Shown here in pieces: positions 8,529-17,153 of a DNA stretch of 64,000 bases (the stretch's first letter is position 1; each line of letters begins with the position of its first letter). The position numbers were made by a program, and so were the translations under genes. The stretch covers positions 124,001 to 188,000 of the forward strand of contig NZ_JAMQOQ010000006.1 of NCBI RefSeq assembly GCF_031624635.1. The letters run 5' to 3'. The stretch is from Halogeometricum sp. S3BR5-2 (lineage in GTDB: Archaea; Halobacteriota; Halobacteria; Halobacteriales; Haloferacaceae). A model generated the notes under the pieces. That model was given only the letters and a program-made list of their open reading frames with translations, made no database searches and had not been told where the DNA came from.

Positions 8529-8673
8529 GGTCGGACCAACGCCCGCCGGCACGAAAATACGTTCGCTCCGCGGCGCGTCGATGGCGGGCGAAAAGGAGAC
8601 GAGCGGTTCGCGGCCACGACGGTCGGATCGCAAACCTAAGTTCCGGGGCGCCGTCCGAACCGATGACAGAGAG

Positions 8674-9438
8674 ATGAGGGGACAGTTGGAACTGGTTCGC
8701 TCGCGGGTCGACGAGGTTCGGGTGTTCGCGTCCGCCAGAGAGCGGCGGCGATTCCTCGTCCACGCGGCGGCGGCCGCCCTCGTCCTCGTCGTCGCCGTCG
8801 CCCTCGCCCGACGGCACCTCGCGTTTCTGGCCGACCCGGGGGCGGTGCGCGCGTTCGTCCGCGGGTACGGCGTCTGGGGGCCGGCGGCGCTCGTCGCCCT
8901 GCAGGCGCTTCAGGTCGTCGTCGCCCCCCTCCCCGGGCAGGTGCTCGCCGTCGTCGCCGGCTACCTCTTCGGCGCCTGGTGGGGCACCGTCTACAGTCTG
9001 GTCGGGGTGACCCTCGGCAGCACCGTCGCCTTCTGGCTCTCGCGGCGGTTCGGCCGCGCGTACGTCGACCGGATGGTTCACGCCGACGCCCTCGCGCGGT
9101 TCGACGCCCTCGGCGACGGCTACGGACGGACGGTGCTGTTCGTCTTCTTTCTCTTCCCCGGCCTGCCGGACGACGTGCTCTGCTTCGCCGGCGGCCTCAC
9201 CCGGATTCCGCTGTGGCAACTCGTCGTCATCGCCGCGGTCGGACGGGCGCCGGCGTTCTTCCTCGTCAACGTGGTCGGCGACTTCCTCGGGACCGAGCGA
9301 TACTGGGCCGCAATCGCGCTGGTCGCCGCCGTCGTCGTCGTCTCCGCCGTCGGCTACCTGAACCGCGAGCGGTTGTTCGACCTGTCCGGCGGACCCGATG
9401 AATCGGAGGCGTCCGACGAGTCCGGCGAGGAGGAGTGA
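8674..9438 (+). CDS. TVP38/TMEM64 (DedA-like) family membrane protein
   Basis: 254 residues with about six hydrophobic segments. The family core is clear: VVVAPLPGQVLAVVAGYLFGAWWGTVYSL followed by a re-entrant-type GSTVAFWLSRRFGR, then FLFPGLPDDVLCFAGGLTRIPLW. VTT-domain proteins of this type are linked to lipid scrambling or membrane homeostasis; the archaeal role is unknown. The start at 8674 (MRGQLELVRSRV) is preferred because upstream in-frame residues are Arg-rich and unlike the family. The C-terminus is acidic. The gene ends 4 nt before the convergent LeuRS stop. Confidence 0.85.
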   Translation: MRGQLELVRSRVDEVRVFASARERRRFLVHAAAAALVLVVAVALARRHLAFLADPGAVRAFVRGYGVWGPAALVALQALQVVVAPLPGQVLAVVAGYLFGAWWGTVYSLVGVTLGSTVAFWLSRRFGRAYVDRMVHADALARFDALGDGYGRTVLFVFFLFPGLPDDVLCFAGGLTRIPLWQLVVIAAVGRAPAFFLVNVVGDFLGTERYWAAIALVAAVVVVSAVGYLNRERLFDLSGGPDESEASDESGEEE

Positions 9439-9442
9439 GTCG

Positions 9443-12310
9443 TTACTCGACTTCGAGTTCGACGGCCGGGCGGAACGGAATCGCCCGTTTGGTCGCCTCG
9501 GCGTCGTCGCCCTCGAGTCGAATCTCCACCGCGGCGTCGAACTCCCGCGAGAGGAACTCGGTCGCCGCCTCGTACGTCTCGTACTCGTCGAGTTCCGCGA
9601 GGGCGGTCACCTCCTCGTCGTCGTGGCCGCGGGCGAACTCCACGAGTTCGCCCACGAGGTCGTTGACCTCGTTTCCGCGTTCGCGCAGGTCGGGCTTTTG
9701 CATCACCGTTCCCATCACGGCGCCCTGGTCCGCCCCCTCCTCGGCGACGGCGGCGAACACCTCGCGCTTCCAGTCGGCGGCGACGGTGACGACGATTCGG
9801 TCGGGGTCGGCCTCGGGCACGTCCTCGTCGGCGTTCGCCAGCGACTGCTGGATGCCCTTGATGTCCTCGGTCAGCCGCGCTATCTGGGACTCGCTCGCCT
9901 CGACGGCGTCGCTCTCGACGGACTCGTCGGCCTCGGGCCACGGCGCGTCCTCGGCGGGCGTGCCGGTCAACCGCTCGTGGAGTTCGTTCGTCATGAACGG
10001 GACGAACGGCGCGAGGAGGCGCAGACGCGTCTCCAAGACCTCCCGGAGGGTCCACCGCGCGGCCGGGCGGTCGGTGTCGGTGCGGCGGCGGTACCAGCGC
10101 AGTTGCTCCTCGAAGTCGTAGAACGCCGCCTGACTGGCGCTTCTGGTTTCCGAGGACTCCATCGCTTCGGTCACTTTCCGAACCGTCGCCTGCAGTTTCG
10201 ACAGGAGCCAGCGGTCCTCCTGCGCCAGTTCGGGTCGCTCCGCGGGTGCGTCCGACTCGATTATCTCGTCGGCGCGGTTCCAGAAGCGCTCCAGTTGGGT
10301 GCGGACCGACTCGACCTGGTCGTCCCGCCAGTCGTAGTCCTGCCACGGTTCCGCCGAGTTGAGTAGGAAGAAGCGCACCGTGTCGGCGCCGTAGTCGTCG
10401 ATGGCGGCGCCGGGGAGGACGACGTGGCCCTTCGAGGAGGACATCTTCTCGCCCTCCAACAGCCCCATCCCCATGATGACGACGCCCTGCGGCCAGTTCG
10501 GCCGGTCGAACAGTTCGGCGTGGTGGAACAGGTAGAACGTCAGGTGGTTCGAGATGAGGTCGTTCGCCGAGAAGCGGTAGTCGACGGGGTACCAGTAGTC
10601 CCACTCCTCGCGCAGTTCGACCGCGCGTTCGGGCGCGTCGTCGACGGCCTCCGGTCCGTAGAAGAGCGTATCGAAGAACTCCCGGTCTAACTCCTCCACC
10701 GGCACGTCCCGCAGGCGGTGCGCGATGGTGTAGTAGGCCATGTAGATGGTGGAGTCCGACAGCGGTTCGATGACGAAGTCCTCGTCCCACGGCAGGCGGG
10801 TCCCCAGTCCGTAGTTGCGGATGCACGGCCACTCGTTCAACCAGTCGATGGTGTGGTCGTACTCCCCGCGGGTGTTCTCGGGGATGGCGTCCATCTCCGA
10901 GACCACCTCGTGGGCCTTCGCCTTCCAGTCCTCGTCGTCGTAGCGCAGGAACCACGTGTCCTGTTCGGCGACGACGACGTCGCCGCCGCACCGGCAGACG
11001 ACGTCCTCGGAGAACTCCTGCATCGTCCCGAAGGCGCCCTCCTCGCGGTGGGCGTCGCGGAATCTCGTTCGCACGTCCTCGACGAGTTCGCCGGCGAACT
11101 CGCCGTAGTCGTCGTTCATGCGGCCCGCGTGGAACTCCTTGTTGTAGAGGTCCTTCGTCGCCTTCTCCAGGGCGGGGTCGTCGGAACTCGTGACGCCCGC
11201 CTCCTCGACGGCGGACCGCGCGGGAATCTCGCCGTAGCCCTCGACGGTCAGAATCGGAATCGGCTCGATGGCCGCCACGTCGGCCGGGTCGATGCCGTAC
11301 TCCTCCATCCGGGCGTCGTCGTCCTTCGCCTCCTGAAGCGCCACGTAGTCGTCGGGCGAGTGCGCCGGAACCGACATCACGACGCCCGTCGCGTTCTCGG
11401 GGTCGACGAACTCCGCGGGCAGAACCAACACGTCGTCGCCCGTGACGGGGTTGGTGACGCGTTCGCCGACCAACTCGGCGCCGGTGACCTCCTCGCGGAC
11501 CTCGACGTCGTGGGCCTGCAGGCGCAGTTTCTCGGCCGCCTTCGCCGAGACGAACCACTCCTCGCCGTCGACGTCGGCGTAGACGTAGTCGCCGTCGGGG
11601 TTGACGTAGGCGTTCGTCACGCCGCGGACCGTCTCGGGGCGCAGCGTCGCCATCGGGACGACGGTGTCGCCGCGGCCGAAGCGGACGAGCGTGTACTCCT
11701 GGAACTCGGCCTCTTCGCCTTCGAGCAGGTCGTGCGTGGTGACGGGTTGCTCCTCGTTCGTACAGTACTTGACCGGGTGGAGGCCCTTCTCCAGCAGTTC
11801 GCGCTCCCGCAGCGTCTCGTACTGCCACGTGATGAACTTCGAGTAGCGCTCGTCGTTCGTCGTGAACTCGCGGCGCCAGTCGACCGAGAGGCCGAGCGAC
11901 TTCATCCCGCGCTTGTAGTGTTCCTCGATGAAGTAGCGGGCGAAGCCCATCGGCGTCTCCAGGTCGGTCAGCGTCTCCTCGGGGACGTTGTACGTGTCGC
12001 GCAGGACCGAGAGCTGCTTTTCCTCCCCTTTCTTCAGGCGCTCGACGGCGCCGATGATGGGCGTGCCGGTGACGTGCCACGCGATGGGGAACAGGACGTT
12101 GTCCCCCCGCTGTCGCCGGTATCGGGCGTACACGTCGGGGACGGTGTACGTCCGCGCGTGGCCGATGTGCATCCCGCCGCTGGGGTACGGGTAGGGCACC
12201 GTGATGAACGTCGGGTCCTCGTCGGCGTCCGAGGGGTCGGCCTCATACCGACCGGTCTCGGCCCACCGCTCCCGCCAGCGCTCCTCGAGTTCCTGCGGGT
12301 CGTATTCCAT
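9443..12310 (-). CDS. leuS: leucyl-tRNA synthetase (archaeal type)
   Basis: 955-residue class Ia synthetase charging tRNA-Leu. The ATP-site HIGH motif appears in PYPSGGMHIGHARTY near residues 43-57, and the KMSKS motif as GEKMSSSKGH near residues 620-630. Between them lie the CP1 editing domain (THDLLEGEEAEFQEYTLVRF; TLRPETVRGVTNAYV) and a Cys pair (CRCGGDVV). An anticodon-binding helical domain and an archaeal C-terminal extension follow. The start at MEYDPQELEERW (ATG 12310) is supported by a TATA-like element 23-30 nt upstream. It is monocistronic as far as seen. Confidence 0.97.
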   Translation of the reverse strand: MEYDPQELEERWRERWAETGRYEADPSDADEDPTFITVPYPYPSGGMHIGHARTYTVPDVYARYRRQRGDNVLFPIAWHVTGTPIIGAVERLKKGEEKQLSVLRDTYNVPEETLTDLETPMGFARYFIEEHYKRGMKSLGLSVDWRREFTTNDERYSKFITWQYETLRERELLEKGLHPVKYCTNEEQPVTTHDLLEGEEAEFQEYTLVRFGRGDTVVPMATLRPETVRGVTNAYVNPDGDYVYADVDGEEWFVSAKAAEKLRLQAHDVEVREEVTGAELVGERVTNPVTGDDVLVLPAEFVDPENATGVVMSVPAHSPDDYVALQEAKDDDARMEEYGIDPADVAAIEPIPILTVEGYGEIPARSAVEEAGVTSSDDPALEKATKDLYNKEFHAGRMNDDYGEFAGELVEDVRTRFRDAHREEGAFGTMQEFSEDVVCRCGGDVVVAEQDTWFLRYDDEDWKAKAHEVVSEMDAIPENTRGEYDHTIDWLNEWPCIRNYGLGTRLPWDEDFVIEPLSDSTIYMAYYTIAHRLRDVPVEELDREFFDTLFYGPEAVDDAPERAVELREEWDYWYPVDYRFSANDLISNHLTFYLFHHAELFDRPNWPQGVVIMGMGLLEGEKMSSSKGHVVLPGAAIDDYGADTVRFFLLNSAEPWQDYDWRDDQVESVRTQLERFWNRADEIIESDAPAERPELAQEDRWLLSKLQATVRKVTEAMESSETRSASQAAFYDFEEQLRWYRRRTDTDRPAARWTLREVLETRLRLLAPFVPFMTNELHERLTGTPAEDAPWPEADESVESDAVEASESQIARLTEDIKGIQQSLANADEDVPEADPDRIVVTVAADWKREVFAAVAEEGADQGAVMGTVMQKPDLRERGNEVNDLVGELVEFARGHDDEEVTALAELDEYETYEAATEFLSREFDAAVEIRLEGDDAEATKRAIPFRPAVELEVE

Positions 12311-12332
12311 GTCTGTTGGGACAGGATGCGCG

Positions 12333-12340
12333 CATAAATT
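12333..12340 (-). promoter_or_regulatory. TATA box of leuS
   Basis: Read on the minus strand, AATTTATG lies 23-30 nt before the leuS ATG, fitting a leaderless transcript. The remaining gap up to the hsp20 stop (12341-12568) shows no gene. Confidence 0.6.
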
Positions 12341-12568
12341 AACTCCTATACCCGACTTTCGGAGCCGTCGATTCGGACGCCGCGGCGACGCAGGAACAGT
12401 GAGTCGAGAGAGAAAACACCGCACGGGCGAAACGGCCGGCGTCGTCCGAGTCCGACCGGTAGGCGGGGCGGACGGTCGAACGACGCGGAGAAACGAAGCG
12501 AAGCGTCGAGACCCGGAGGCCTCAGCGGCGGCGGTACGTCTTCGAGGTGTGCGGGCCCGGTCGACCGC

Positions 12569-13024
12569 TCACTCGATGTCGATGTGACGGGAGTCCTCGC
12601 GGTCGATGGTCACCTTCGGGAGGGTGACGGTGAGGACGCCGTTCTTGTAGGAGGCGGAGGCGTCGTCGGCCGTCACGTCGCCGGGGAGGCGGAAGGTGCG
12701 GCGCATCGACTCGTGGCGCCGTTCGCGGCGGAGGTACTCGCCGTCGGCGTCACCGTCGGAGTCCGTCTCCGTCGCCGTCTCGCGGGAGGCGGAGATGGTC
12801 AGCGCGCGTTCGGTGATGGAGAGGTCGATGTCCTCCTTCTCGAACCCGGGCAGGTCGGCCACGACGACGAACTCGTCCTCGCCGTCGCGGACGTCGACTT
12901 CCATGCCCCGGGTCGAGGAACCGGTCCAGTGGGAGTCGTCGAACTGACGGCTCATCTCGTCGAACTGTCGGGACATTCGTTCGAACATCGATTCCATGTT
13001 TTCGAAGGGGTTGGAACGTCGCAT
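12569..13024 (-). CDS. Hsp20/alpha-crystallin small heat-shock protein (with acidic insert)
   Basis: 151-residue ATP-independent holdase. The alpha-crystallin domain begins near residue 45 (VDVRDGEDEFVVVADLPGFEKEDIDLSI) and ends with the family A-x-x-x-n-GVLT motif (ASYKNGVLTVTLPK). The C-terminal HIDIE contains the I-x-I anchor used for oligomer assembly. An acidic insert (ATETDSDGDADG, about residues 92-103) lengthens the loop before the swapped strand. A second ATG one codon upstream (13027) is equally possible. The minus-strand sequence before it has two TATA-like boxes. It follows another Hsp20 gene in the same direction. Confidence 0.93.
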   Translation of the reverse strand: MRRSNPFENMESMFERMSRQFDEMSRQFDDSHWTGSSTRGMEVDVRDGEDEFVVVADLPGFEKEDIDLSITERALTISASRETATETDSDGDADGEYLRRERRHESMRRTFRLPGDVTADDASASYKNGVLTVTLPKVTIDREDSRHIDIE

Positions 13025-13166
13025 CATTGGTAATTCACCGAGCGCTATAACGCCGTTCGAGGAGATAAATATCGCGGGACGCGAGACGACAGTTCGCACG
13101 GCAGGAGTCCCGAGCCGTCCGAATTAGTCGTTTGAACGAATCGAACCTCGGGCGTTCGCCGCCCGT

Positions 13167-13583
13167 TCAGATGACGTCGATATCCGTCGACTCGTCGTCC
13201 TCGTCGGCCGACTCCTTCGGGAGTGTGACGGTGAGGACGCCGTTGTTGTACGTGGCGGACGCCTCCTCCTCGACGACTTCCTCGGGGAGCGTCAGCGAGC
13301 GCTCGACGCTGCTTCGGGTTCGCTCGCGGCGGATGTACCGGTCGCCCGACTCCTCGTCGGCGGCGCTTCGCTCCGCGCTGATGGTCAGTTCGCGCCCGGA
13401 CGCGGAGATGTCGATATCCTCCTTCTCGTAGCCGGGCAGGTCCGCGGTGACGACGATGGTGTCGTCCGTCTCGGAGACGTCCACCGAGACGTCCCGGAGC
13501 GAGGCGAGGCCGGACTCCTCGAACTCGCGTCCCATCCGCTTGAAGAACTGTTCTATCTCGTCGAAGGGGTTCTGACGCGTCAT
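13167..13583 (-). CDS. Hsp20/alpha-crystallin small heat-shock protein
   Basis: 138-residue small heat-shock protein opening MTRQNPFDEIEQFFKRM. The alpha-crystallin domain (VDVSETDDTIVVTADLPGYEKEDIDIS) ends in ATYNNGVLTVTLPKE, and the tail TDIDVI carries the I-x-V anchor. It is clearly paralogous to the gene 140 nt downstream, with the same NPFDEIE/NPFENME N-terminal signature, but lacks its acidic loop insert. The two probably arose by tandem duplication and may form mixed oligomers. The 139 nt spacer holds TATA-like boxes for the downstream copy, so the two can be expressed separately. Confidence 0.93.
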   Translation of the reverse strand: MTRQNPFDEIEQFFKRMGREFEESGLASLRDVSVDVSETDDTIVVTADLPGYEKEDIDISASGRELTISAERSAADEESGDRYIRRERTRSSVERSLTLPEEVVEEEASATYNNGVLTVTLPKESADEDDESTDIDVI

Positions 13584-13666
13584 GATCGCGTTGGAGTTCG
13601 TCCCGTCCCGGCATCAAGGTTTTTGCGGGCGCGAGCGCGGTTCGACCGGCGTCCGTTCGCCGCCGC

Positions 13667-14473
13667 TCAGTAGAGGACGTGCTGTGTGTCGTACGAGCCG
13701 AGGCGCTTGACCCACCCGCGCGAGGCTATCTCCTCGACGGCGTCGAGCGCCTCCTGCGCGCGTTCCTCGTACAGTCCGGCCTCGAAGTCGACGTGGAACA
13801 GGTAGTCGCCGAGGCGGTTGCCGCTGGGGCGGGACTCGATGCGCGAGAGGTTGATGTTCCGCTCCGCGAACGCCTCGAGCAGTTCGAGCAGCAATCCGGG
13901 GTAGTTGGCGTTCGGGTAGACGACGACGGTGGACTTCCCGCCGGCGTCCGAGCGGGCGGACTCGGGCGCGATGACGAAAAACCGCGTCGCGTTCGAGGAC
14001 TGGTCCTGGATGTCCTCCGCGACGACGGAGAGACCCTCGCCGGCGTTGTCGGGGTGGCCGATGCCGGCGATGGAGGAGTCCTCGCGGGCGCGTTCGACGC
14101 CGCGGGCCGTGCTGGCGACGGCCTCCAGTTTCACCTCGGGGTAGTTGGTCTCCAAGTAAGTTCGACACTGCGCGAGGGCCTGCGAGTGGGAGGCGACGAC
14201 GGAGAATTCCTCGGACTGCGCGAGGAGGGCGTGTCTGATGGGCGTCACTATCTCGCGGGTGACGGCGATGTTCGCGGAGGCGATGGCGTCCAGCGTCTCC
14301 GTGACGCTGCCTTCGATGCTGTTCTCGATGGGGACGACGCCGCGTTCGTACTCGCCGGCGTCGACGGCGTCGACGATGGCGGACACCGACTCGCGGAACG
14401 CCACGTCGTCGGCGACGGCGCGCGCCGCGCGGTGCGAGTACGTCCCGGCCGGACCCAGCGTGACTGCCTGCAT
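13667..14473 (-). CDS. pheA: prephenate dehydratase
   Basis: 268-residue enzyme converting prephenate to phenylpyruvate in phenylalanine synthesis. It starts MQAVTLGPAGTYSHRAA. The catalytic domain carries GVVPIENSIEGSVTETLD and the essential Thr in SNATRFFVI near residue 170. A C-terminal ACT domain from about residue 185 (GLLLELLEAFAERNINLSRIESRPSG) includes the ESRP motif that binds phenylalanine for feedback inhibition. There is no chorismate mutase domain, as is usual for haloarchaea. Upstream in-frame sequence is low-complexity and not part of the protein. Confidence 0.95.
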   Translation of the reverse strand: MQAVTLGPAGTYSHRAARAVADDVAFRESVSAIVDAVDAGEYERGVVPIENSIEGSVTETLDAIASANIAVTREIVTPIRHALLAQSEEFSVVASHSQALAQCRTYLETNYPEVKLEAVASTARGVERAREDSSIAGIGHPDNAGEGLSVVAEDIQDQSSNATRFFVIAPESARSDAGGKSTVVVYPNANYPGLLLELLEAFAERNINLSRIESRPSGNRLGDYLFHVDFEAGLYEERAQEALDAVEEIASRGWVKRLGSYDTQHVLY

Positions 14474-14558
14474 GGACCGACGTTCTCCAGCCCCCTGTAA
14501 AAGGCTCTCGGGTGTACTCGCGCCCGTCGCGCTTCCTCGCACGTCCCGTCGTCGTGGG

Positions 14559-14566
14559 GTATATCG
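14559..14566 (+). promoter_or_regulatory. TATA-like element of the Tat lipoprotein gene
   Basis: GTATATCG is centred about 28 nt before GTG 14591 and helps choose that start over the GTG at 14576. Confidence 0.5.
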
Positions 14567-14590
14567 TCTCGCCCCGTGTGGCGGGTACTC

Positions 14591-15172
14591 GTGAACCGAA
14601 GACGCTACCTCGCCGCCTGCGGCACCGGTCTCGCCGCCCTCGCGGGATGCAACGCGCCCGTCGTCGACGACGGGACGACGGACCCGAGCGCACAGATAGT
14701 GAACCCGGGATTCGAGTCGGGGCTCCGGGGGTGGCTGATCGGCCGCGACCTGCCGACGGACCCGAACACGGGCCTTCCGGTCGAATCGGCCGCGCGGGTC
14801 GTCGACGACCCCGTCGCCTCCGGCGACGCCGCCCTCCAGTTGTTCATCAACGGCCTGCAGGACGACGGCGTCATCTGGGCTCAGCAGGCCGCTCGTTTCG
14901 ACGAAGTGGACACGCTCTCGGTGTCCGTCCACTCGCCCGAGGAGTCGTTCAACACCATCACCAGACTCGCCGTCTACGCCGGGCCGCGGCCCGAGCGGGG
15001 GTGGTTGCGCGAGGCCGACTTCGACACCGAACGGGCGATAGAGGACCGCGCGGGGTGGAACCGATACGAGTACGAGGTGGACGCCGAGGACGTCGGCATC
15101 GTCGCCGTCGGCGTCAGCGTCGTCTGGGAGACGGAAGTGGCGCGGGCGATAGACGACGTGACGCTGTCCTGA
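14591..15172 (+). CDS. Tat-type lipoprotein with a carbohydrate-binding-like jelly-roll domain
   Basis: 193 residues from GTG 14591. The N-terminus has an RRRYL twin-Arg motif at residues 3-7 and a lipobox LAGC ending at Cys20, so it is exported folded and lipid-anchored outside the cell. After a short linker, IVNPGFESGLRGWLI near residues 36-50 is typical of the first strand of galactose-binding/CBM-like beta-sandwiches, and the closing RAIDDVTLS matches such domains. The ligand is unknown. A GTG at 14576 would add five residues but fits the TATA-like box less well. It is flanked by pheA (divergent) and hisH (convergent). Confidence 0.75.
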   Translation: MNRRRYLAACGTGLAALAGCNAPVVDDGTTDPSAQIVNPGFESGLRGWLIGRDLPTDPNTGLPVESAARVVDDPVASGDAALQLFINGLQDDGVIWAQQAARFDEVDTLSVSVHSPEESFNTITRLAVYAGPRPERGWLREADFDTERAIEDRAGWNRYEYEVDAEDVGIVAVGVSVVWETEVARAIDDVTLS

Positions 15173-15179
15173 CGGGGTC

Positions 15180-15842
15180 CTACCGCTCCGCGCAGAAGTC
15201 GACGAAGTTCCGGAGGATTCGGAGTCCGGTCTCGCCGGACTTCTCGGGGTGGAACTGCGTGCCGAACACGTTGCCCGCCTCGTTCGCGACGATGGCCGGG
15301 AACTCGACGCCGTAGTCGGTGGTCGCCACGACGGCGTCCGCGTTTTCGGGGACGGCGTAGTAGGAGTGGACGAAGTAGGCGTACTGTCCGTCCACGCCCT
15401 CGACGAGGGGGTGGTCACGCTCGACGTCCAGTTCGTTCCAGCCCATGTGCGGCACCTTCTGCCCCTCGTCGAAGCGGACGTTGCGTCCGGGTATCAGGTC
15501 GAGTCCCTCCACCTCGCCCTCGCCGGCGTGGGCGGCCTCCTCCGAGGAGGTCAGAAGCATCTGCATCCCGAGGCAGATGCCGAAAATCGGCTGACCGCGG
15601 TCGGCCGCCTCGGCGAGGGCCTCGCGGAACGGGCCCGCGTTCTCCATCCCCTCGGAGAACGCCCCGACTCCCGGGAGGACGATTCCGTCGGCGTCGGCGA
15701 ACGTCTCGGGGTCGTCCGAGACGGTCACGTCCGCGCCCGCGCGTTCGAGGCCGCGCCGCGCGCTCCGGAGGTTGCCGAGGCCGTAGTCGACCATGACCAC
15801 AGAGGCCACCGTCTCGCGCGTCTCGGCCGTCGTCGTGCTCAT
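15180..15842 (-). CDS. hisH: imidazole glycerol phosphate synthase, glutaminase subunit
   Basis: 220-residue class I glutamine amidotransferase that feeds ammonia to HisF for imidazole glycerol phosphate and AICAR formation in histidine synthesis. The catalytic triad is visible: Cys90 in GICLGMQM, His198 and Glu200 in GTQFHPEKSG. The oxyanion-strand region is PGVGAFSEGM. The start at ATG 15842 gives a short N-terminal extension before VMVDYGLGNL. hisF is not in the window, and hisE lies separately at 20.3 kb, so the pathway genes are dispersed here. Confidence 0.95.
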   Translation of the reverse strand: MSTTTAETRETVASVVMVDYGLGNLRSARRGLERAGADVTVSDDPETFADADGIVLPGVGAFSEGMENAGPFREALAEAADRGQPIFGICLGMQMLLTSSEEAAHAGEGEVEGLDLIPGRNVRFDEGQKVPHMGWNELDVERDHPLVEGVDGQYAYFVHSYYAVPENADAVVATTDYGVEFPAIVANEAGNVFGTQFHPEKSGETGLRILRNFVDFCAER

Positions 15843-16059
15843 ATCGGAGATGGGAGGAGGGCGGTCAAGTGGCTTTCCCTCGGGGTAGATTCGGCCGCCG
15901 GGGCGTTCGCCGTCGGGCGTCTCCCGGTGCTCGCCGCTCGGATAGTCGCTCCGAAAACGGGGTTCGGCGCGGTCGCACACCTACAGGAGCATCGCTGCAC
16001 GTGGCGTCCGGCCGCATCAAGATCGAAGATGGGGATGCGGACGCCGCTCCGGACCGGGT
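15843..16059. other. 217 nt gap upstream of hisH, no gene seen
   Basis: No convincing coding or RNA gene lies here. It should hold the hisH promoter on the minus strand. Confidence 0.4.
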
Positions 16060-16386
16060 TCAGAACGGCGGCGAGTAATCCCGGTACTCCTCCATCGACT
16101 CCATCTCGGCCGTCTTCGTCGGCATGACCGCCGCCCGCGGGCCGCCCGCGCGGACCACTTTCACCGACGAGACGCCGTCCATCTCGTCGGGCAGGCGGTG
16201 CTCGATGGCGTTCATCGTCATCGGGGCGATGCCGCACCCCGAGCAGGCGCCGCCGATGGCGACTGTCACCTCGCCCGTCTCGTCGTCGACGTCCTGCACC
16301 TCGAAGAACCCGCCGTGCTCCTGTATCTGCGGGACGTTGTTGCTCAGGTAGTTCCGCGTTCGTCGTTCGAGGCCTTCGGCGCTCAT
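16060..16386 (-). CDS. NifU C-terminal-like Fe-S scaffold protein
   Basis: 108 residues with a NifU/NFU domain. The CxxC pair is Cys48 and Cys51 in GGACSGCGIAPMTMNAIEH, which bridges a [4Fe-4S] cluster between two subunits for delivery to apoproteins. The segment VPQIQEHGGFFEV is the usual first helix and strand. A C-terminal extension (PTKTAEMESMEEYRDYSPPF) beyond the domain is not part of the core fold. A second NifU-like gene lies at 47.5 kb. A possible client close by is the Fe-S uracil-DNA glycosylase 100 nt upstream on the same strand. Confidence 0.88.
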   Translation of the reverse strand: MSAEGLERRTRNYLSNNVPQIQEHGGFFEVQDVDDETGEVTVAIGGACSGCGIAPMTMNAIEHRLPDEMDGVSSVKVVRAGGPRAAVMPTKTAEMESMEEYRDYSPPF

Positions 16387-16485
16387 ATCTCGACATACGT
16401 TAACATATGTTATATCAATTGCCGTTTCGGGGGGCCGAACAACGGCGTTCGGGGGAAATCAGAGAAAACAGCGAGAACGCAGAAC

Positions 16486-17088
16486 TCAGAAGTCGCCGAG
16501 GCTGGACTGGCCGTCGCCGCCGTCGGCGAGGCCCGAGAGGTCGGCCGCCTTCGCGACGGCGTCGAAGAACGTCTCCTTCTGGCTCCCGTCGTACAGCGTC
16601 GCGGCCGGGTGGACGCAGACGAGGGTGCGCTGGGAGCGGTCGCCGAGGCGCACGTCCGCCACGTCGCCCGCCTCCTTCGTCACCGCGACGGAGCGGTCGA
16701 GCAGGTGTTCGGAGGGCACCTTCCCGAGGGTGACGACGAGGTCCGGGTCGACGAGTTCGAGTTCTCGTTCGAGGTAGCCGCGGCAGTTGCCCAGTTCCTC
16801 CTTCGTCGGGTCGCGGTTCTCCGGCGGCCGACACCGGACGCAGTTCGTGATGCGCACGTCGGCGCGGGCCAACCCCACCTCGCGGAGGGCGTCGTCGAGG
16901 ACGCTCCCCGACCGGCCGACGAACGGTTCGCCCTCCTCGTCCTCGTTCGCGCCGGGCGCCTCGCCGAGGAACAGGAGGTCCGCCTCGTCGGGGCCGACGC
17001 CGTTGACGATTCGGCTCCGGGACTCGACGAGGGCGGGGCACCGCTCGCACTCGCGGACGCAGAGGCCGTCCATCGCGTCGTCGCTCAT
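16486..17088 (-). CDS. uracil-DNA glycosylase, family 4 (Fe-S type)
   Basis: 200-residue base-excision repair enzyme removing uracil from DNA. The four [4Fe-4S] ligands match the family spacing: Cys14, Cys17, Cys86 and Cys102. Motif A is GEAPGANEDEEGEPFVGRSG (residues 42-61), with the catalytic pocket built on GEAPG and E49/D50. The second motif is VHPAATL with His160. Removal of uracil matters in haloarchaea, where GC-rich DNA yields frequent cytosine deamination. A second Met at residue 6 is an alternative start. It lies beside a DUF99 gene on the same strand, a family with an endonuclease V-like fold. Confidence 0.94.
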   Translation of the reverse strand: MSDDAMDGLCVRECERCPALVESRSRIVNGVGPDEADLLFLGEAPGANEDEEGEPFVGRSGSVLDDALREVGLARADVRITNCVRCRPPENRDPTKEELGNCRGYLERELELVDPDLVVTLGKVPSEHLLDRSVAVTKEAGDVADVRLGDRSQRTLVCVHPAATLYDGSQKETFFDAVAKAADLSGLADGGDGQSSLGDF

Positions 17089-17153
17089 ACCGGAGGGGCG
17101 GGCCGGGGCGACTTAGCGGCGGCGGTCGGTCGGCGCGCCTCGCTCGTCTCTCC

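Noticed and set aside
10718-12337. Very long open frame on the plus strand opposite leuS
   Set aside because: It mirrors leuS codon by codon in a high-GC genome where antisense frames stay open, and it has no recognisable motif.
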